A stretch of DNA of 64,000 nucleotides from Onishia niordana (lineage in GTDB: Bacteria; Pseudomonadota; Gammaproteobacteria; Pseudomonadales; Halomonadaceae): positions 186,001 to 250,000 of the forward strand of contig NZ_SDSD01000003.1 in the NCBI RefSeq assembly GCF_004798965.1. The letters run 5' to 3'. Shown in pieces: positions 44,799 through 54,194 of the stretch. The notes under the pieces were generated by a model, which saw only the letters and a list, made by a program, of their open reading frames with translations, was not told the DNA's origin and searched no databases. The translations under genes were made by a program, and so were the position numbers. Every line of letters begins with the position of its first letter. Position 1 is the stretch's first letter.

Positions 44799-45914
44799 AT
44801 GATTGATGCACATCGCCTAGGCTGGTTGCCGGCCACTTTGATCGCCGTTCTGCTTTCCGGCTGCGCCTGGGCGCCAGGCAGCCACATAGACTACCAGGCG
44901 GAAAGTGCGCCAATTGACGAGCTTGTTGACGTTCAGCCTATTACGCCCGGGCTGGTAGCGACGTATCGTGATGAGGTGCCGTCTTCCCGGCACGGTAAGC
45001 CAGAAGATTTACAACAAGCCATTGATAGTTACATCTATCGGATAGGTCCCGGGGATATTCTGGATATCATCGTTTACGACCACCCCGAATTGACGATTCC
45101 TTCAGGTGAGCAGCGTAGTGCAGCCGAGGCGGGGAATCTCGTTCGAAACGATGGGTCTATTTTCTATCCCTATATCGGTCAAGTTCAGGTCGAGGGCAAG
45201 ACACTGGATGAGATACGGTCGCTTCTTACGCGTCGCCTGGCTGAATATATCGCGGAGCCACAAGTAGACGTCAAAGTCGCTGCCTACCGCTCGAAGCACG
45301 TCTATGTCAGTGGTGCGGTAAATAAACAAGGAAAACTGCCCCTTACTACCCAGCCTATGACCATTAGTGATGCGCTGAGTGAGGCAGGAGGTGCTGCCGC
45401 AAATGCCAATTGGCACCGGGCATTTTTGACGCGCGATGGCGTCGAAATGCCTATTTCCCTCTATGCCCTGCTTCGTCAAGGGGATCAGCGAGAGAATCGG
45501 CTGCTTCGAGATGGCGACGTGCTGCATGTGGCGAGCGCAGAAAATGATGGGGTTGCCGTCATGGGTCAAGTCCTGCAGCCGGGTAACATTGCGCTGGGCA
45601 ACGAGAGGATGACGCTCACCGATGCCATCTCACGTGTTGGCGGGATTGATGAAACGAGAGCTGAGGCATCCGGAATATTTGTGATTCGTCACAAACCTGA
45701 AGGCAGCGAGCAATTGGCCACGGTTTATCAGTTGGACGTGCGCAATGCAGCTGCCTTCAGTCTCGGTCAGCGTTTCACGCTTGAGCCCAAAGATGTGGTG
45801 TATGTCACCACTGCGCCTGTCGCGCGCTGGAATCGCGTGATTAGCTTGCTCTTGCCTACGGTTAACCTGCCTGGAACGGTAGCGAATACGTCTAGTGACG
45901 TTCGGGATATCTAA
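44799..45914 (+). CDS. wza: Wza-type polysaccharide export lipoprotein
   Basis: A 371-residue outer-membrane export protein. The signal peptide has a lipobox (LLSGC), followed by the polysaccharide export domain (YRIGPGDILDIIVYDHPELT) and two SLBB-like segments (KHVYVSGAVNKQGKLPL; VAVMGQVLQPGNIALG), then a C-terminal helix. Wza octamers form the outer-membrane channel for capsule or exopolysaccharide. wzb follows two bases later and wzc next, so they form one operon under the ops element. In E. coli the group 4 homologue is GfcE. Confidence 0.94.
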   Translation: MIDAHRLGWLPATLIAVLLSGCAWAPGSHIDYQAESAPIDELVDVQPITPGLVATYRDEVPSSRHGKPEDLQQAIDSYIYRIGPGDILDIIVYDHPELTIPSGEQRSAAEAGNLVRNDGSIFYPYIGQVQVEGKTLDEIRSLLTRRLAEYIAEPQVDVKVAAYRSKHVYVSGAVNKQGKLPLTTQPMTISDALSEAGGAAANANWHRAFLTRDGVEMPISLYALLRQGDQRENRLLRDGDVLHVASAENDGVAVMGQVLQPGNIALGNERMTLTDAISRVGGIDETRAEASGIFVIRHKPEGSEQLATVYQLDVRNAAAFSLGQRFTLEPKDVVYVTTAPVARWNRVISLLLPTVNLPGTVANTSSDVRDI

Positions 45915-45916
45915 CC

Positions 45917-46351
45917 ATGTTTGAGCGTATTCTGGTGGTATGTGCCGGCAATATCTGTCGCAGCCCTGTCGCTGAAGCGATGTTGAGGCAGCGTTGCCCG
46001 CAAAAGACGGTCTCTTCTGCAGGGCTTGGGGCCCTGGTGGGCCAAGGGGTCGAACCTACGGCGCGGCGTCTTGCAGAAGCGGATGGGGTAGATGTTAGCG
46101 CGCATGTTGCTCGCCAGCTCAACCAAGAGTTGCTGCAGCAGAATGATTTAATCCTGGTAATGAGCGATGGCCAACGCAGGGCGGTGGGCGAGCTTTCATC
46201 CGCAGCCCTGGGGAAAACCATGTTGCTAGGCCACTGGCTTGAACATGGCACCAAGGATATTCCTGACCCCTACCGCAAGAGTGAAGACGCTTTCCAGCAT
46301 GTTCATGGTCTGCTCAAGCAGTCCGTCGATACGTGGAGCAGCAAGCTCTAG
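45917..46351 (+). CDS. wzb: Low-molecular-weight protein-tyrosine phosphatase Wzb
   Basis: A 144-residue phosphatase. The P-loop CAGNICRSP (Cys near residue 9) and the general-acid motif DPYRKS near residue 116 are both present. It dephosphorylates the tyrosine tail of Wzc, a cycle needed for polymer assembly. It lies between wza and wzc with tight spacing, as is usual. The E. coli group 4 counterpart is Etp. Confidence 0.95.
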   Translation: MFERILVVCAGNICRSPVAEAMLRQRCPQKTVSSAGLGALVGQGVEPTARRLAEADGVDVSAHVARQLNQELLQQNDLILVMSDGQRRAVGELSSAALGKTMLLGHWLEHGTKDIPDPYRKSEDAFQHVHGLLKQSVDTWSSKL

Positions 46352-46437
46352 CGCTACTACCCACTTCGCCGCTCATGACTCACGTCTTCGATATTCGAGC
46401 TTAATAGTTTTCTCCACTGCTTCATCCTGGTACCAAT

Positions 46438-48618
46438 ATGTCACAAACGCCTGCTACACCACCTGCCGACGATGAAATTGATCTGGGGCGACTGTTCGGT
46501 CTGTTGATTGATCATAAGTGGTGGATCATCAGCATTACCGCAGTATTTGCTATCGCAGGGATTGCTTATGCGCTGCTGGTTACGCCTGTCTATCGTGCCG
46601 ATGCGTTGGTACAGGTAGAGGAAAAGGCAGGGATGAGCAATCCCCTCGAGGACGTGAAGTCCATGCTGGGTGAAGAGCCCTCGACGGATACTGAAGTAGG
46701 GATATTGCGCTCGAGGATGGTACTGGGAGATGCCGTTGATCAAGAAAACCTTGCGCTGAAGGTTACGCCTCACCGGTTGCCCATCGTTGGAGACTTTTTG
46801 GTGCGCCATGGTATGGAGCGCCCCGGTTTTGCCAGTGCCAGCGTGTGGGCTGGTGAATATATCAATGTCAGCCAGTTCCAGGTGTCTCAGGCGTTTATCG
46901 GAGAGCCTTTCGAACTAACGGTGCTCGGCAACGGGCGCTACCGCCTGGCCCTTGAAGATAGGAAACTCGGCGAAGGCGAGGTCGGCCAAGATGAAACGTT
47001 TCTGAATGGCTCGCTGAAGATCCGCATTGCCGAACTGGGTGCCGGCCGGGGTGCGACCTTTACCATATCCGAGCAGGCTCGCCTGAGTGTGATCAATGAT
47101 CTGCGCTCGCGCTTTAATGTGAGTCAGCAGGGCAAAGATAGTGGCCTATTGGATCTTTCGCTGACGGATACCGATCCGCAGCGAGCATCACGAGTTCTGG
47201 ATGCAATCAGTGACGTCTATCTGACACAGAATATTCAGCGCCAAGCTGCTGAAGCCGAGAAGAGTCTCGACTTTCTTGAGCAGCAGACGCCAGAGGTGCG
47301 CGATCAACTGCGTGAAGCAGAAGATAAGCTCAATCAATATCGTACAGAGCGCGATAGCGTTGATCTCTCGCTCGAGACACAATCCATTCTCGATCGCATT
47401 GTGGGGCTTGAGAAACAGCTAAATGAGCTGTCGTTCAAAGAATCGGAAATTTCTCGCCGTTTCACTAAGAGCCATCCTTCCTATCAGGCGCTTCTCGAGA
47501 AGAAGCAGCAGCTGCAGCAAGAGCGTAACCAGCTGGAAGCTAAAGTAGACGACCTGCCTGAAACGCAGCAGCAAGTGCTGCGCATGAGTCGCGACGTCAA
47601 GGTTAACCAGGAAGTCTATGTTCAGATGCTCAACAAAATTCAGGAGATGAAGATTGCTCGAGCCAGTACGGTCGGGAATGTTCGCATACTGGATGATGCC
47701 GTGGTGCAGCCCGCACCGGTTGAGCCCAAGAAGCCGTTAATTGTGGTGCTGGCAACGCTGCTAGGCGGAATGCTCTCGGTGGGGGTGGTGCTGGTGCGAG
47801 GCCTGCTCAATCGTGGTGTGGAATCACCGGAGCAGATTGAAGATGCGGGCATCCCAGTGTATGCCTCGGTGCCATTGTCTGAGGAGCAGGGCAAGCTCTT
47901 GAAGCGTGTCAAACGACAAAATGACAATCACGGTCATCACATTAGTACTGGGATTCTCGCTGACCGGGCACCGGCCGATATGGCAGTCGAATCGATTCGC
48001 GGTCTGCGTACCAGCCTGCATTTCGCCATGCTGGAGTCAGGTGACAACCTTATTGCGATCACAGGCCCTAGCCCGGGTATAGGTAAGAGCTTTGTCTCCA
48101 TTAACCTGGCAGCCGTTTGTGCTCAGGCGGGACAGAAGGTATTGGTCGTGGATGCGGATATGCGCAAAGGGCACGTACACCATGCCTTCGGCGGTAAGAG
48201 CGAAGGGGGGCTATCTGAGCTTCTGGCCGGAAAGGCAGGGTTAGAGGACGTAGTAAGGTCGGCCAAAATCGATGGGTTGGATTACCTATCGCGCGGCAGT
48301 GCGCCGCCCAACCCCTCAGAGCTATTGATGCAGCAGCGATTCAGTCAATTCCTCGCAGATATTCGCGCGCGATATGACCTGGTGATCATCGATACGCCGC
48401 CGATCCTTGCTGTGACAGATGCCGCCGTTATCGGTAAGCAGTGCGGGACTACGCTGATGGTGACGCGTTTCCAAATGAATCCTGTCAAGGAGCTGGAAGT
48501 TGCCAAGCGACGTCTTGAGACCTCAGGGGTAGTGGTTAAAGGCGCCATCCTGAACGCCATGGAGCGTAAGGCAGCTGCCAGTTACGGCTATGGATACTAC
48601 AATTATGCGTATAACTGA
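46438..48618 (+). CDS. wzc: Wzc tyrosine autokinase and polysaccharide copolymerase
   Basis: A 726-residue inner-membrane protein. The Wzz domain has membrane segments near residues 30-50 and 430-450 around a periplasmic coiled coil (GLEKQLNELSFKESEIS). The cytoplasmic BY-kinase domain has Walker A GPSPGIGKS, Walker A' VLVVDADMRKG and Walker B LVIIDTPP. The tail ends SYGYGYYNYAYN, the tyrosine cluster that is phosphorylated. It governs chain length and export with Wza. There is an 86-base gap after wzb. Confidence 0.96.
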   Translation: MSQTPATPPADDEIDLGRLFGLLIDHKWWIISITAVFAIAGIAYALLVTPVYRADALVQVEEKAGMSNPLEDVKSMLGEEPSTDTEVGILRSRMVLGDAVDQENLALKVTPHRLPIVGDFLVRHGMERPGFASASVWAGEYINVSQFQVSQAFIGEPFELTVLGNGRYRLALEDRKLGEGEVGQDETFLNGSLKIRIAELGAGRGATFTISEQARLSVINDLRSRFNVSQQGKDSGLLDLSLTDTDPQRASRVLDAISDVYLTQNIQRQAAEAEKSLDFLEQQTPEVRDQLREAEDKLNQYRTERDSVDLSLETQSILDRIVGLEKQLNELSFKESEISRRFTKSHPSYQALLEKKQQLQQERNQLEAKVDDLPETQQQVLRMSRDVKVNQEVYVQMLNKIQEMKIARASTVGNVRILDDAVVQPAPVEPKKPLIVVLATLLGGMLSVGVVLVRGLLNRGVESPEQIEDAGIPVYASVPLSEEQGKLLKRVKRQNDNHGHHISTGILADRAPADMAVESIRGLRTSLHFAMLESGDNLIAITGPSPGIGKSFVSINLAAVCAQAGQKVLVVDADMRKGHVHHAFGGKSEGGLSELLAGKAGLEDVVRSAKIDGLDYLSRGSAPPNPSELLMQQRFSQFLADIRARYDLVIIDTPPILAVTDAAVIGKQCGTTLMVTRFQMNPVKELEVAKRRLETSGVVVKGAILNAMERKAAASYGYGYYNYAYN

Positions 48619-48785
48619 TTGATATTGCTGTTATCTGTTGTCGATTAGCGACCCAAACAGGTACCTTTTCTCATGATTGTCACATAGAGCATCGTGGACA
48701 ATGGGCATACAATGCGTATGCTGCAGCAGGTCTGCGTAAGCTAGCGTGGAATACAGGGTTAGGGAAAGCGCCCAGGTAATCCCCG

Positions 48786-48797
48786 GGCGGTAGCGTG
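48786..48797 (+). promoter_or_regulatory. Second ops element, between wzc and the wzz-like gene
   Basis: Exact GGCGGTAGCGTG, 168 bases after the wzc stop and 48 bases before the next gene. The preceding CAGGTAATCCCC resembles the JUMPstart context. It marks the start of a second RfaH-type transcription unit or a re-loading point. Confidence 0.9.
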
Positions 48798-48845
48798 CCT
48801 GCTTGCTGCGTGAACAAAAAAGCTAATCAATTGGTAACCGATGCA

Positions 48846-49634
48846 ATGTCCGATCAGCGCTCCTATCATGATGACGAAATTTCCCTGGTCGACCTTGCGG
48901 CCATTCTGGTCAGGCGTTGGAAAGCGATGGCCACTATCTTTGCGGTGGTGGTGCTAGCCGCCTTTGCTTATGTGTTGACGATGACGCCTAGCTATAGCTA
49001 CGTCTCAGTCTATGAAGTCGCCGAACAATCGCCAGGAAGGGAGGGCAACACGGAGCGTGCCCTTGAATCAGCAAACACGGTGATCGCCAAGGCGCGGAGC
49101 CTATATGTATCACCCGCGACACGAGAGTTGCTTGAGCAAAACGGGCTTGAATCCTTGCCATTTTCTGTAGAGCTCTCGACACCGGAAGACACGCAGTTGA
49201 TGAAAATCACCTCGCGGGCATCCGAAGAGACAGCGCCTCTCGTTGAAGATATGCATAGTGCGTTGTTGTCGAGTATCGAGAGCGATCAGAAAACCTTGGT
49301 AGACCGTCAGCGGTCGTCGCTGGAGAATCGATTGGAGAGCCTACAAGCATTAGTAGCTACTGCTGAACAATCGACATCGCCCGGTGCCGCAGATCTCCTC
49401 GCCAATTACACCGAGCAGATAGCGACGACTAAAGATCGTCTTGATTTGCTAAAAGATGGCCGGGTGGCTCAAACCGCTGTTCAAAGTCTAGAGAAAGTAG
49501 GAACAAGCCGTACCTTAATTATGGCCTTGGCTCTAGTTCTTGGCGTGATGCTTTCGGTAATGGGTGTTTTCTTGATGCAGTTTGCAGGTTTGGTCTGCAA
49601 CAGCCTCAAGGAACAAGAGGCCAAAAGTAACTGA
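48846..49634 (+). CDS. Wzz-like chain-length determinant (PCP1-type)
   Basis: A 262-residue protein with a membrane segment near residues 25-45 (AMATIFAVVVLAAFAYVL), a periplasmic helical region and a second membrane segment at the C terminus (LIMALALVLGVMLSVMGVFL). It lacks a kinase domain, so it is a Wzz/FepE-type copolymerase rather than a Wzc. I chose the ATG at 48846; an earlier GTG frame start falls inside the ops element and is not credible. It follows the second ops site and may set O-antigen or polymer chain length. Confidence 0.82.
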   Translation: MSDQRSYHDDEISLVDLAAILVRRWKAMATIFAVVVLAAFAYVLTMTPSYSYVSVYEVAEQSPGREGNTERALESANTVIAKARSLYVSPATRELLEQNGLESLPFSVELSTPEDTQLMKITSRASEETAPLVEDMHSALLSSIESDQKTLVDRQRSSLENRLESLQALVATAEQSTSPGAADLLANYTEQIATTKDRLDLLKDGRVAQTAVQSLEKVGTSRTLIMALALVLGVMLSVMGVFLMQFAGLVCNSLKEQEAKSN

Positions 49635-49881
49635 TAACCGCCCTTATTACTGGTGGTCAATAAAATCAGTGGGTTAAGGATGTCGCCTCACAGAAATGTG
49701 GGGCGTTGTTCTGAACAATGTGACGGGCTCGGCGAAACGCAAAAGTTCACAAAAATGTGATGTGAATCAGCTGGTTGCTCATACTTTTTTATTTTATAAT
49801 CAGTCATTCAGTATTTTTAATCCCTGGATTAAGCAGCAAGTGCAGCAAGTGCAGCATTGGCGGTATCTAGTTGTATGGTCC

Positions 49882-49940
49882 CAGTGAAGTGCCCCACCCC
49901 CTCCATAGCTGCACAGGTTATAGTGCAGTCATTAGGAGGA
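49882..49940. mobile_element. Fragment matching the left end of the IS3-like element at 61390
   Basis: ACCCCCTCCATAGCTGCACAG and the following bases (TATAGTGCAG, AGGAGGA) match the left end of the IS3-family copy near 61390, but the transposase gene that should follow is absent. It is a solo end, left by deletion. Confidence 0.75.
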
Positions 49941-49944
49941 CAGG

Positions 49945-50256
49945 GTGAGCGACGACAACTGGTCATACCCAGCAATCGTGGACACTGACCTAAGTGATCA
50001 TACGGGCCACGAAGGCCTCTGGGTTGATTATCCCAATCGCACTGTGCCGGCGCTGCCGGTTGTAGTCTATCTCTATTTACTCGAACACTTGCCGCCGCAT
50101 GGCATTCCGGATTTCGAAACGCTCACCATGGATTGCCTCAATCTTCAGGCTATAGAAGAAACTCACGGTATACGCGTTGATGCTCCTATATATGTCAAGT
50201 CGTGTATTCTGCTAACTTGGGGCCATGTTGGAGGAGCCGGTAAACCCCACGCTTGA
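49945..50256 (+). CDS. Orphan open frame, unknown, inside the IS wreckage
   Basis: A 103-residue frame (MSDDNWSYPAIVDTDLSDHT...) starting at GTG 49945 with AGGAGG upstream of the start. Its end runs into the IS110-like remnant. I recognise no family. The upstream AGGAGG also belongs to the IS3-like end, so the start could be that of a former transposase gene whose body was replaced. It could be a small real gene or a fusion remnant. Confidence 0.3.
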   Translation: MSDDNWSYPAIVDTDLSDHTGHEGLWVDYPNRTVPALPVVVYLYLLEHLPPHGIPDFETLTMDCLNLQAIEETHGIRVDAPIYVKSCILLTWGHVGGAGKPHA

Positions 50257-50705
50257 TGTGGAGTTTGAGGCACCTGACGATATCCCGTTTTGTTTTACCT
50301 TCTGCTGTTCTTCGCGCAACATATGGCCTGGTAGGTTCATGGTGTCGCATACTCACAATCGCTACGCGATACATGGCAGCATTGAGCTGCCTGTGGTCGC
50401 CTCTGTTAATTCTAGACCGTCCCGACTTATGCCTGAGGAGGCGGGGATGGGACTGAAGCCTGCCAGCTTCGCCAATGCCGCTCCAAACTTGATTCGTTCG
50501 GGATAGCCCCCCCACAACAATCAATATCTTTGCTGCAATGTGAGTACTGATTCCGTAGGCTTCCACGAGCTGAGGCACAGCTTTTTTGCACAAGATTGTG
50601 AATCATCCTGTCTAGAGATCTAGCTTCCCCATCCAGCAAGAGCCAGCTCAAAGCATATGCCTGATGCTGCCTGTCGTATCCCTCAAGGAGCCGGTTCTTA
50701 GCCAA
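50200..50705 (-). pseudogene. IS110-family transposase remnant
   Basis: Minus-strand reading shows the C-terminal part of an IS110-type transposase: LVEAYGISTHIAAKILIVVGG followed, after frameshifts, by SRINRGDHRQLNAAMYRVAI and YVARRTAEGKTKRDIVRC. Frames change within it, so it is inactive. It flanks the A/T-rich polysaccharide block on the left. Confidence 0.72.
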
Positions 50706-50782
50706 GCGAGCATGCTGACGGGAGTTTTTCCCTCATCACTGGCTCGCAGATCATCCGGCGCGTTGATCAGCACAGAGAAAAC

Positions 50783-51215
50783 GTATGAAAACTGCTCTAC
50801 GACGGGATTCGTAGCGCTTTACCAGTAGGTGCTAATGCGGTCATCTAACGCGTTTTGCTCATGGATGACTCATGTTAAAACCATCTCTTAGGCACAATTT
50901 ATCGATTGTTCCCGACTTCCGCCAGGCTTGGAAAGTGCAGCATCAGCTGTTGGATATCCTGTTTATGGACGCCTGTGCGGTGATTTGTGGTGCCGAAGGC
51001 TGGATTTTCTTAGCTAGTACGGCGATTTTGGTGCCGGTGTGCTCAGCCATGACAACCTTGGCGTGTGTGATGGCTTTGTTGAGTGCCGAGTAGTTGCAGA
51101 CTGAGTGGATGAAGGCTTGCACCGATGGCGTAGTGGTAGCCAGTGTTGGCAAGACTGGATGACAACTATCCGACAGACATTTTCGCAGTGTAAATTTTTT
51201 CATGCGTTTCGCCTA
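50783..51215 (+). pseudogene. ISAs1-family remnant R1 (internally deleted)
   Basis: The start reads [20 protein letters not shown], the N terminus of an ISAs1-type transposase; soon after, the frame jumps to the 3' end, matching the end of the copy at 62590-63745 (TCGCAGTGTAAATTTTTTCA). Upstream bases from about 50783 also match the copy near 57949. Direct orientation, same as the other copies. Confidence 0.78.
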
Positions 51216-51230
51216 GGTGGTGCACTGGCC

Positions 51231-51255
51231 GCTCAGCTCAGCTCAGCTCAGCTCA
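51231..51255. repeat. GCTCA microsatellite, five tandem copies
   Basis: Five exact GCTCA units followed by GCACA, in the non-coding gap before the wzx gene. It sits just after the R1 remnant. Confidence 0.85.
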
Positions 51256-51497
51256 GCACAGACAGAGCCCTTGCGCGAGGTCGACTTGGTCGTTTAGGGG
51301 AGCGGTCATCTTGGATCGTGTTCTGCTAGGAGCATTCTGATTCTACAAGAGGAAACCACTCGCTACCTTCTTTTTCAGGCCACCCTCATGAATAAGCTGG
51401 GCTGATGGCGAAATATCAAAAAGGCCCATCATCTATACAATGACACTGTTGTACTCAGAGCCTGCATCCGCCGGCACATGGAAAGTAAAAAATCATC

Positions 51498-52850
51498 ATG
51501 AATATATTGGTATTTTGCCGGAAAAACTTAATTTTATATAGAGATATCATTAACCTAGCAGCCAAAACATTGGTAACTAAAGCTATAGGGGCATCTGGTA
51601 CTTTGCTTTTGGGTTTAGTCTTGGCGAGGTTGTATGGCGCTGAAGGTGTCGGAACTTTTATGCTAGGTTTATCTTTGATTATCGGGGTTGGAGTGCTGCT
51701 AAGATTTGGTATCAACGATGGTATTCTAAAGTTTGGAGGCGTTGCATTTTATAACCACGATGGCTCTATGATAAAAGCTATTCTGGCCACTACCTTTTTT
51801 AATGTTTTTTTTATTGGGTTTTTGGCTTGCTTGGTGTTGTTAAGTTTTAGGGTTGAGTTATCTCTTCTTGTAATGGATGGTGGCGAGTTGGTCGATATTT
51901 TTCCGCCATTGTTGTTTTGTTTACCTTTTTACACCTACCTTTTTGTGCTGGGTAGTCTTTACAGAGCTATAAACGAATCACCAATCGCCCCGGTTTTTGA
52001 GACTGGGTTTTCGTCACTTTTCTCGGCATTGAATATATTCATATATGAGAGTGTATTTCCAGGTTCTACCTTGCTAGAAGCTACTTGGATTTTTGCGTTA
52101 TCAACTTTCATCTTGTTTCTGTTAGGTGTTTTCACTTTCCTTAAGAAGATATCTATTTTAAATAGTTTGGTGAGTTGTGAGGGTGATGCGCTATCAAGTA
52201 GGTTTAGGGAGTTTTTAAGACACCTTCCTGATTACTTTTTGATCAGTCTTGCAAATTATTGTTCTCAGTGGGGCATTGTTTTGTTAGGTGGTTTTTTTTT
52301 AACCGCGAGTTCAATAGGTGTTTTTAGTACCGTCAATAGAGTGGCCTTCCTTATAAATTTCATTTTGATGATATTTAATGGTGTGTTGGGTCCCCGGTTT
52401 GCTGTATTGTGCAGCGCTCGAAAATATGGAGCTGCATCTGATCTTTACGTTTTTTCCAGTTTAGTTATGTTTTTCATCGCGCTACTCCCCGCTGCTGTTT
52501 TGATTATTTTTGGTAAAGATATTCTAGTGTTTTTTGGTGAAGAGTTTGTTGAGGGGTATTATATCTTGGTTGCGTTAGTGATTTCTCAGTTAGTGAACGT
52601 AGGTACTGGTGCAGTAGGGAGTCTGCTGAATATGTCTGGCCGCCAAAAGGTGATGAGGAATTTGTCTCTATTCACATCATTTTCAAGTATAGCTATTGCA
52701 GTGGTATTATTCCAGTTGTTAGGGATCTGGGGGTTGGCTTTTACAACTATTTATTTGCTGGTGGTTCAGAATTTAGCCGCTTTGTTTTTCGCAAATAAAG
52801 TGTTTGGGTTTTGTCATAAACACCAAGTATCTCGTAATGTTAGTAGCTGA
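51498..52850 (+). CDS. Wzx-type polysaccharide flippase
   Basis: A 450-residue membrane protein with about 12 hydrophobic segments. The opening (LAAKTLVTKAIGASGTLLLG) and overall pattern fit the oligosaccharide flippase (MATE/MOP superfamily, Wzx/RfbX). It would move the lipid-linked repeat unit across the inner membrane. Base composition is clearly A/T richer than the housekeeping genes. It is the first gene of a five-gene cassette. The ATG at 51498 has only a weak ribosome site (GGAAAG). Confidence 0.86.
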   Translation: MNILVFCRKNLILYRDIINLAAKTLVTKAIGASGTLLLGLVLARLYGAEGVGTFMLGLSLIIGVGVLLRFGINDGILKFGGVAFYNHDGSMIKAILATTFFNVFFIGFLACLVLLSFRVELSLLVMDGGELVDIFPPLLFCLPFYTYLFVLGSLYRAINESPIAPVFETGFSSLFSALNIFIYESVFPGSTLLEATWIFALSTFILFLLGVFTFLKKISILNSLVSCEGDALSSRFREFLRHLPDYFLISLANYCSQWGIVLLGGFFLTASSIGVFSTVNRVAFLINFILMIFNGVLGPRFAVLCSARKYGAASDLYVFSSLVMFFIALLPAAVLIIFGKDILVFFGEEFVEGYYILVALVISQLVNVGTGAVGSLLNMSGRQKVMRNLSLFTSFSSIAIAVVLFQLLGIWGLAFTTIYLLVVQNLAALFFANKVFGFCHKHQVSRNVSS

Positions 52851-52853
52851 TTT

Positions 52854-54194
52854 ATGAAAAACACATCTTTACGCCTCTCTAAGCCTCAAGAGAAATTGTT
52901 GTTTTTTGTTGCCGGACTTTGGGTTGTAGTGCAGGCAGTTGTAATAAGTGACTTGACGGTATCTTTGTTATCATTGGCCTTTATTGTGATCTCAGGGGTG
53001 CTTTTATTTAATTCCAGAAGCCTTCTGGATCCCAGGGTTTTATTTACTTCTTTTTTTGCACTTTATTCTACTTGGTATCCTCTTAGAGTTATTTTTTCAC
53101 CGAGCTTGATCCTCCCTGTTGATCATGGGGATTTGGCTGTGTCCGTCAATCATTCACTCGTTGGGGTTTTTTCTTACCTGGTTGTGTGTAATTTACTTAT
53201 AAGTAAAGGGGACGAGTTTTTTTCTTGCGCTAGTTATGAGTCAAGGAGAAAGAGTTTTTTGAGTGAGAATATCATTGCATTAATATTTGGTTCGATAGTT
53301 CTCATTATGATCACGCTGCTATATAGCTCGGGGGCTAGCTCAAAGCAAGAGTTGGTGAGTGAGGCAAAAGGTATAAATAGCTATACGGTTTTTGCCTTCT
53401 TGATAGTTATTAATTATTTTATTTTCAGAGTGGTGAGGAGTGAAAATTTTTTCAGGGGTGATCTGCCAGTTTTTCTTATATTTCTAGTTTCTTTCTTTTA
53501 TATGATTCTTGCTGGAGAGAGGGACATAGTTTTCCGTGTTATTTTAATTGTCTTGGTTATTCAAACTGATAAAAGAAGGAATGCCAGTTTTTGGTTTGTT
53601 TTTTTATTATGTGTTGCTGCAGCGTTTATTGCACCCCTTAGCCAAGTCTTTAAAGCAGTTTTGATATCGGGTGGTTTTGATATCGCTGTGATATATAATG
53701 GGTTGGGGTTTTTGTTTAATAATGAGTTTATTTCTGCATCGAGGAATGTCTATTCAGTAATATACTTCGGTGTGGAGCATAGTTTTGGATATCTTTACAC
53801 AGATGTACTAAGAGCTTTCATTCCTAGTATATTTTTTGATAGTTCTCTTATGAGTACTGGGAAATGGTTTGATGACGTCTACCGACCTGAAAATGGTTTC
53901 TCGGGCACTTCAGGCTGGGGATTTGGGTATGTGGCGCAAGGCTATTTGCTGGGTAGTTACTTCGGGGTGATAGTGGTTTTGTCTATTGTGGCTACTGTAA
54001 ATTCTTGGCTTTTCATCTTAAGGGGAAAGTCTATTTATTGGTTTGTTTTTTATGTGTTAGCACTATTAACCTCTATATATTGTATAAGAGCTGATGTGGC
54101 AAATTTGTTCTCTCAAACTTTCAAGGTCGGTGGTTTGTCAGTTATTATGTTTTATCTCTTTCATGTGCTTTTGAATAAAAGGAACTGTTCATGA
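52854..54194 (+). CDS. Wzy-like polysaccharide polymerase
   Basis: A 446-residue integral membrane protein with 10 to 12 hydrophobic segments and a larger polar loop near residues 290-370 (FFDSSLMSTGKWFDDVYRPENG). The location between a flippase and glycosyltransferases, and the shape, point to a Wzy repeat-unit polymerase; this family is too divergent for a sequence motif to settle it. It starts three bases after wzx and overlaps the next gene by ATGA. Confidence 0.72.
   Translation: MKNTSLRLSKPQEKLLFFVAGLWVVVQAVVISDLTVSLLSLAFIVISGVLLFNSRSLLDPRVLFTSFFALYSTWYPLRVIFSPSLILPVDHGDLAVSVNHSLVGVFSYLVVCNLLISKGDEFFSCASYESRRKSFLSENIIALIFGSIVLIMITLLYSSGASSKQELVSEAKGINSYTVFAFLIVINYFIFRVVRSENFFRGDLPVFLIFLVSFFYMILAGERDIVFRVILIVLVIQTDKRRNASFWFVFLLCVAAAFIAPLSQVFKAVLISGGFDIAVIYNGLGFLFNNEFISASRNVYSVIYFGVEHSFGYLYTDVLRAFIPSIFFDSSLMSTGKWFDDVYRPENGFSGTSGWGFGYVAQGYLLGSYFGVIVVLSIVATVNSWLFILRGKSIYWFVFYVLALLTSIYCIRADVANLFSQTFKVGGLSVIMFYLFHVLLNKRNCS

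Noticed and set aside
49696..49887. A 63-residue frame after the wzz-like gene
   Set aside because: It is short, of unusual composition, and abuts an IS fragment; no support for a gene.
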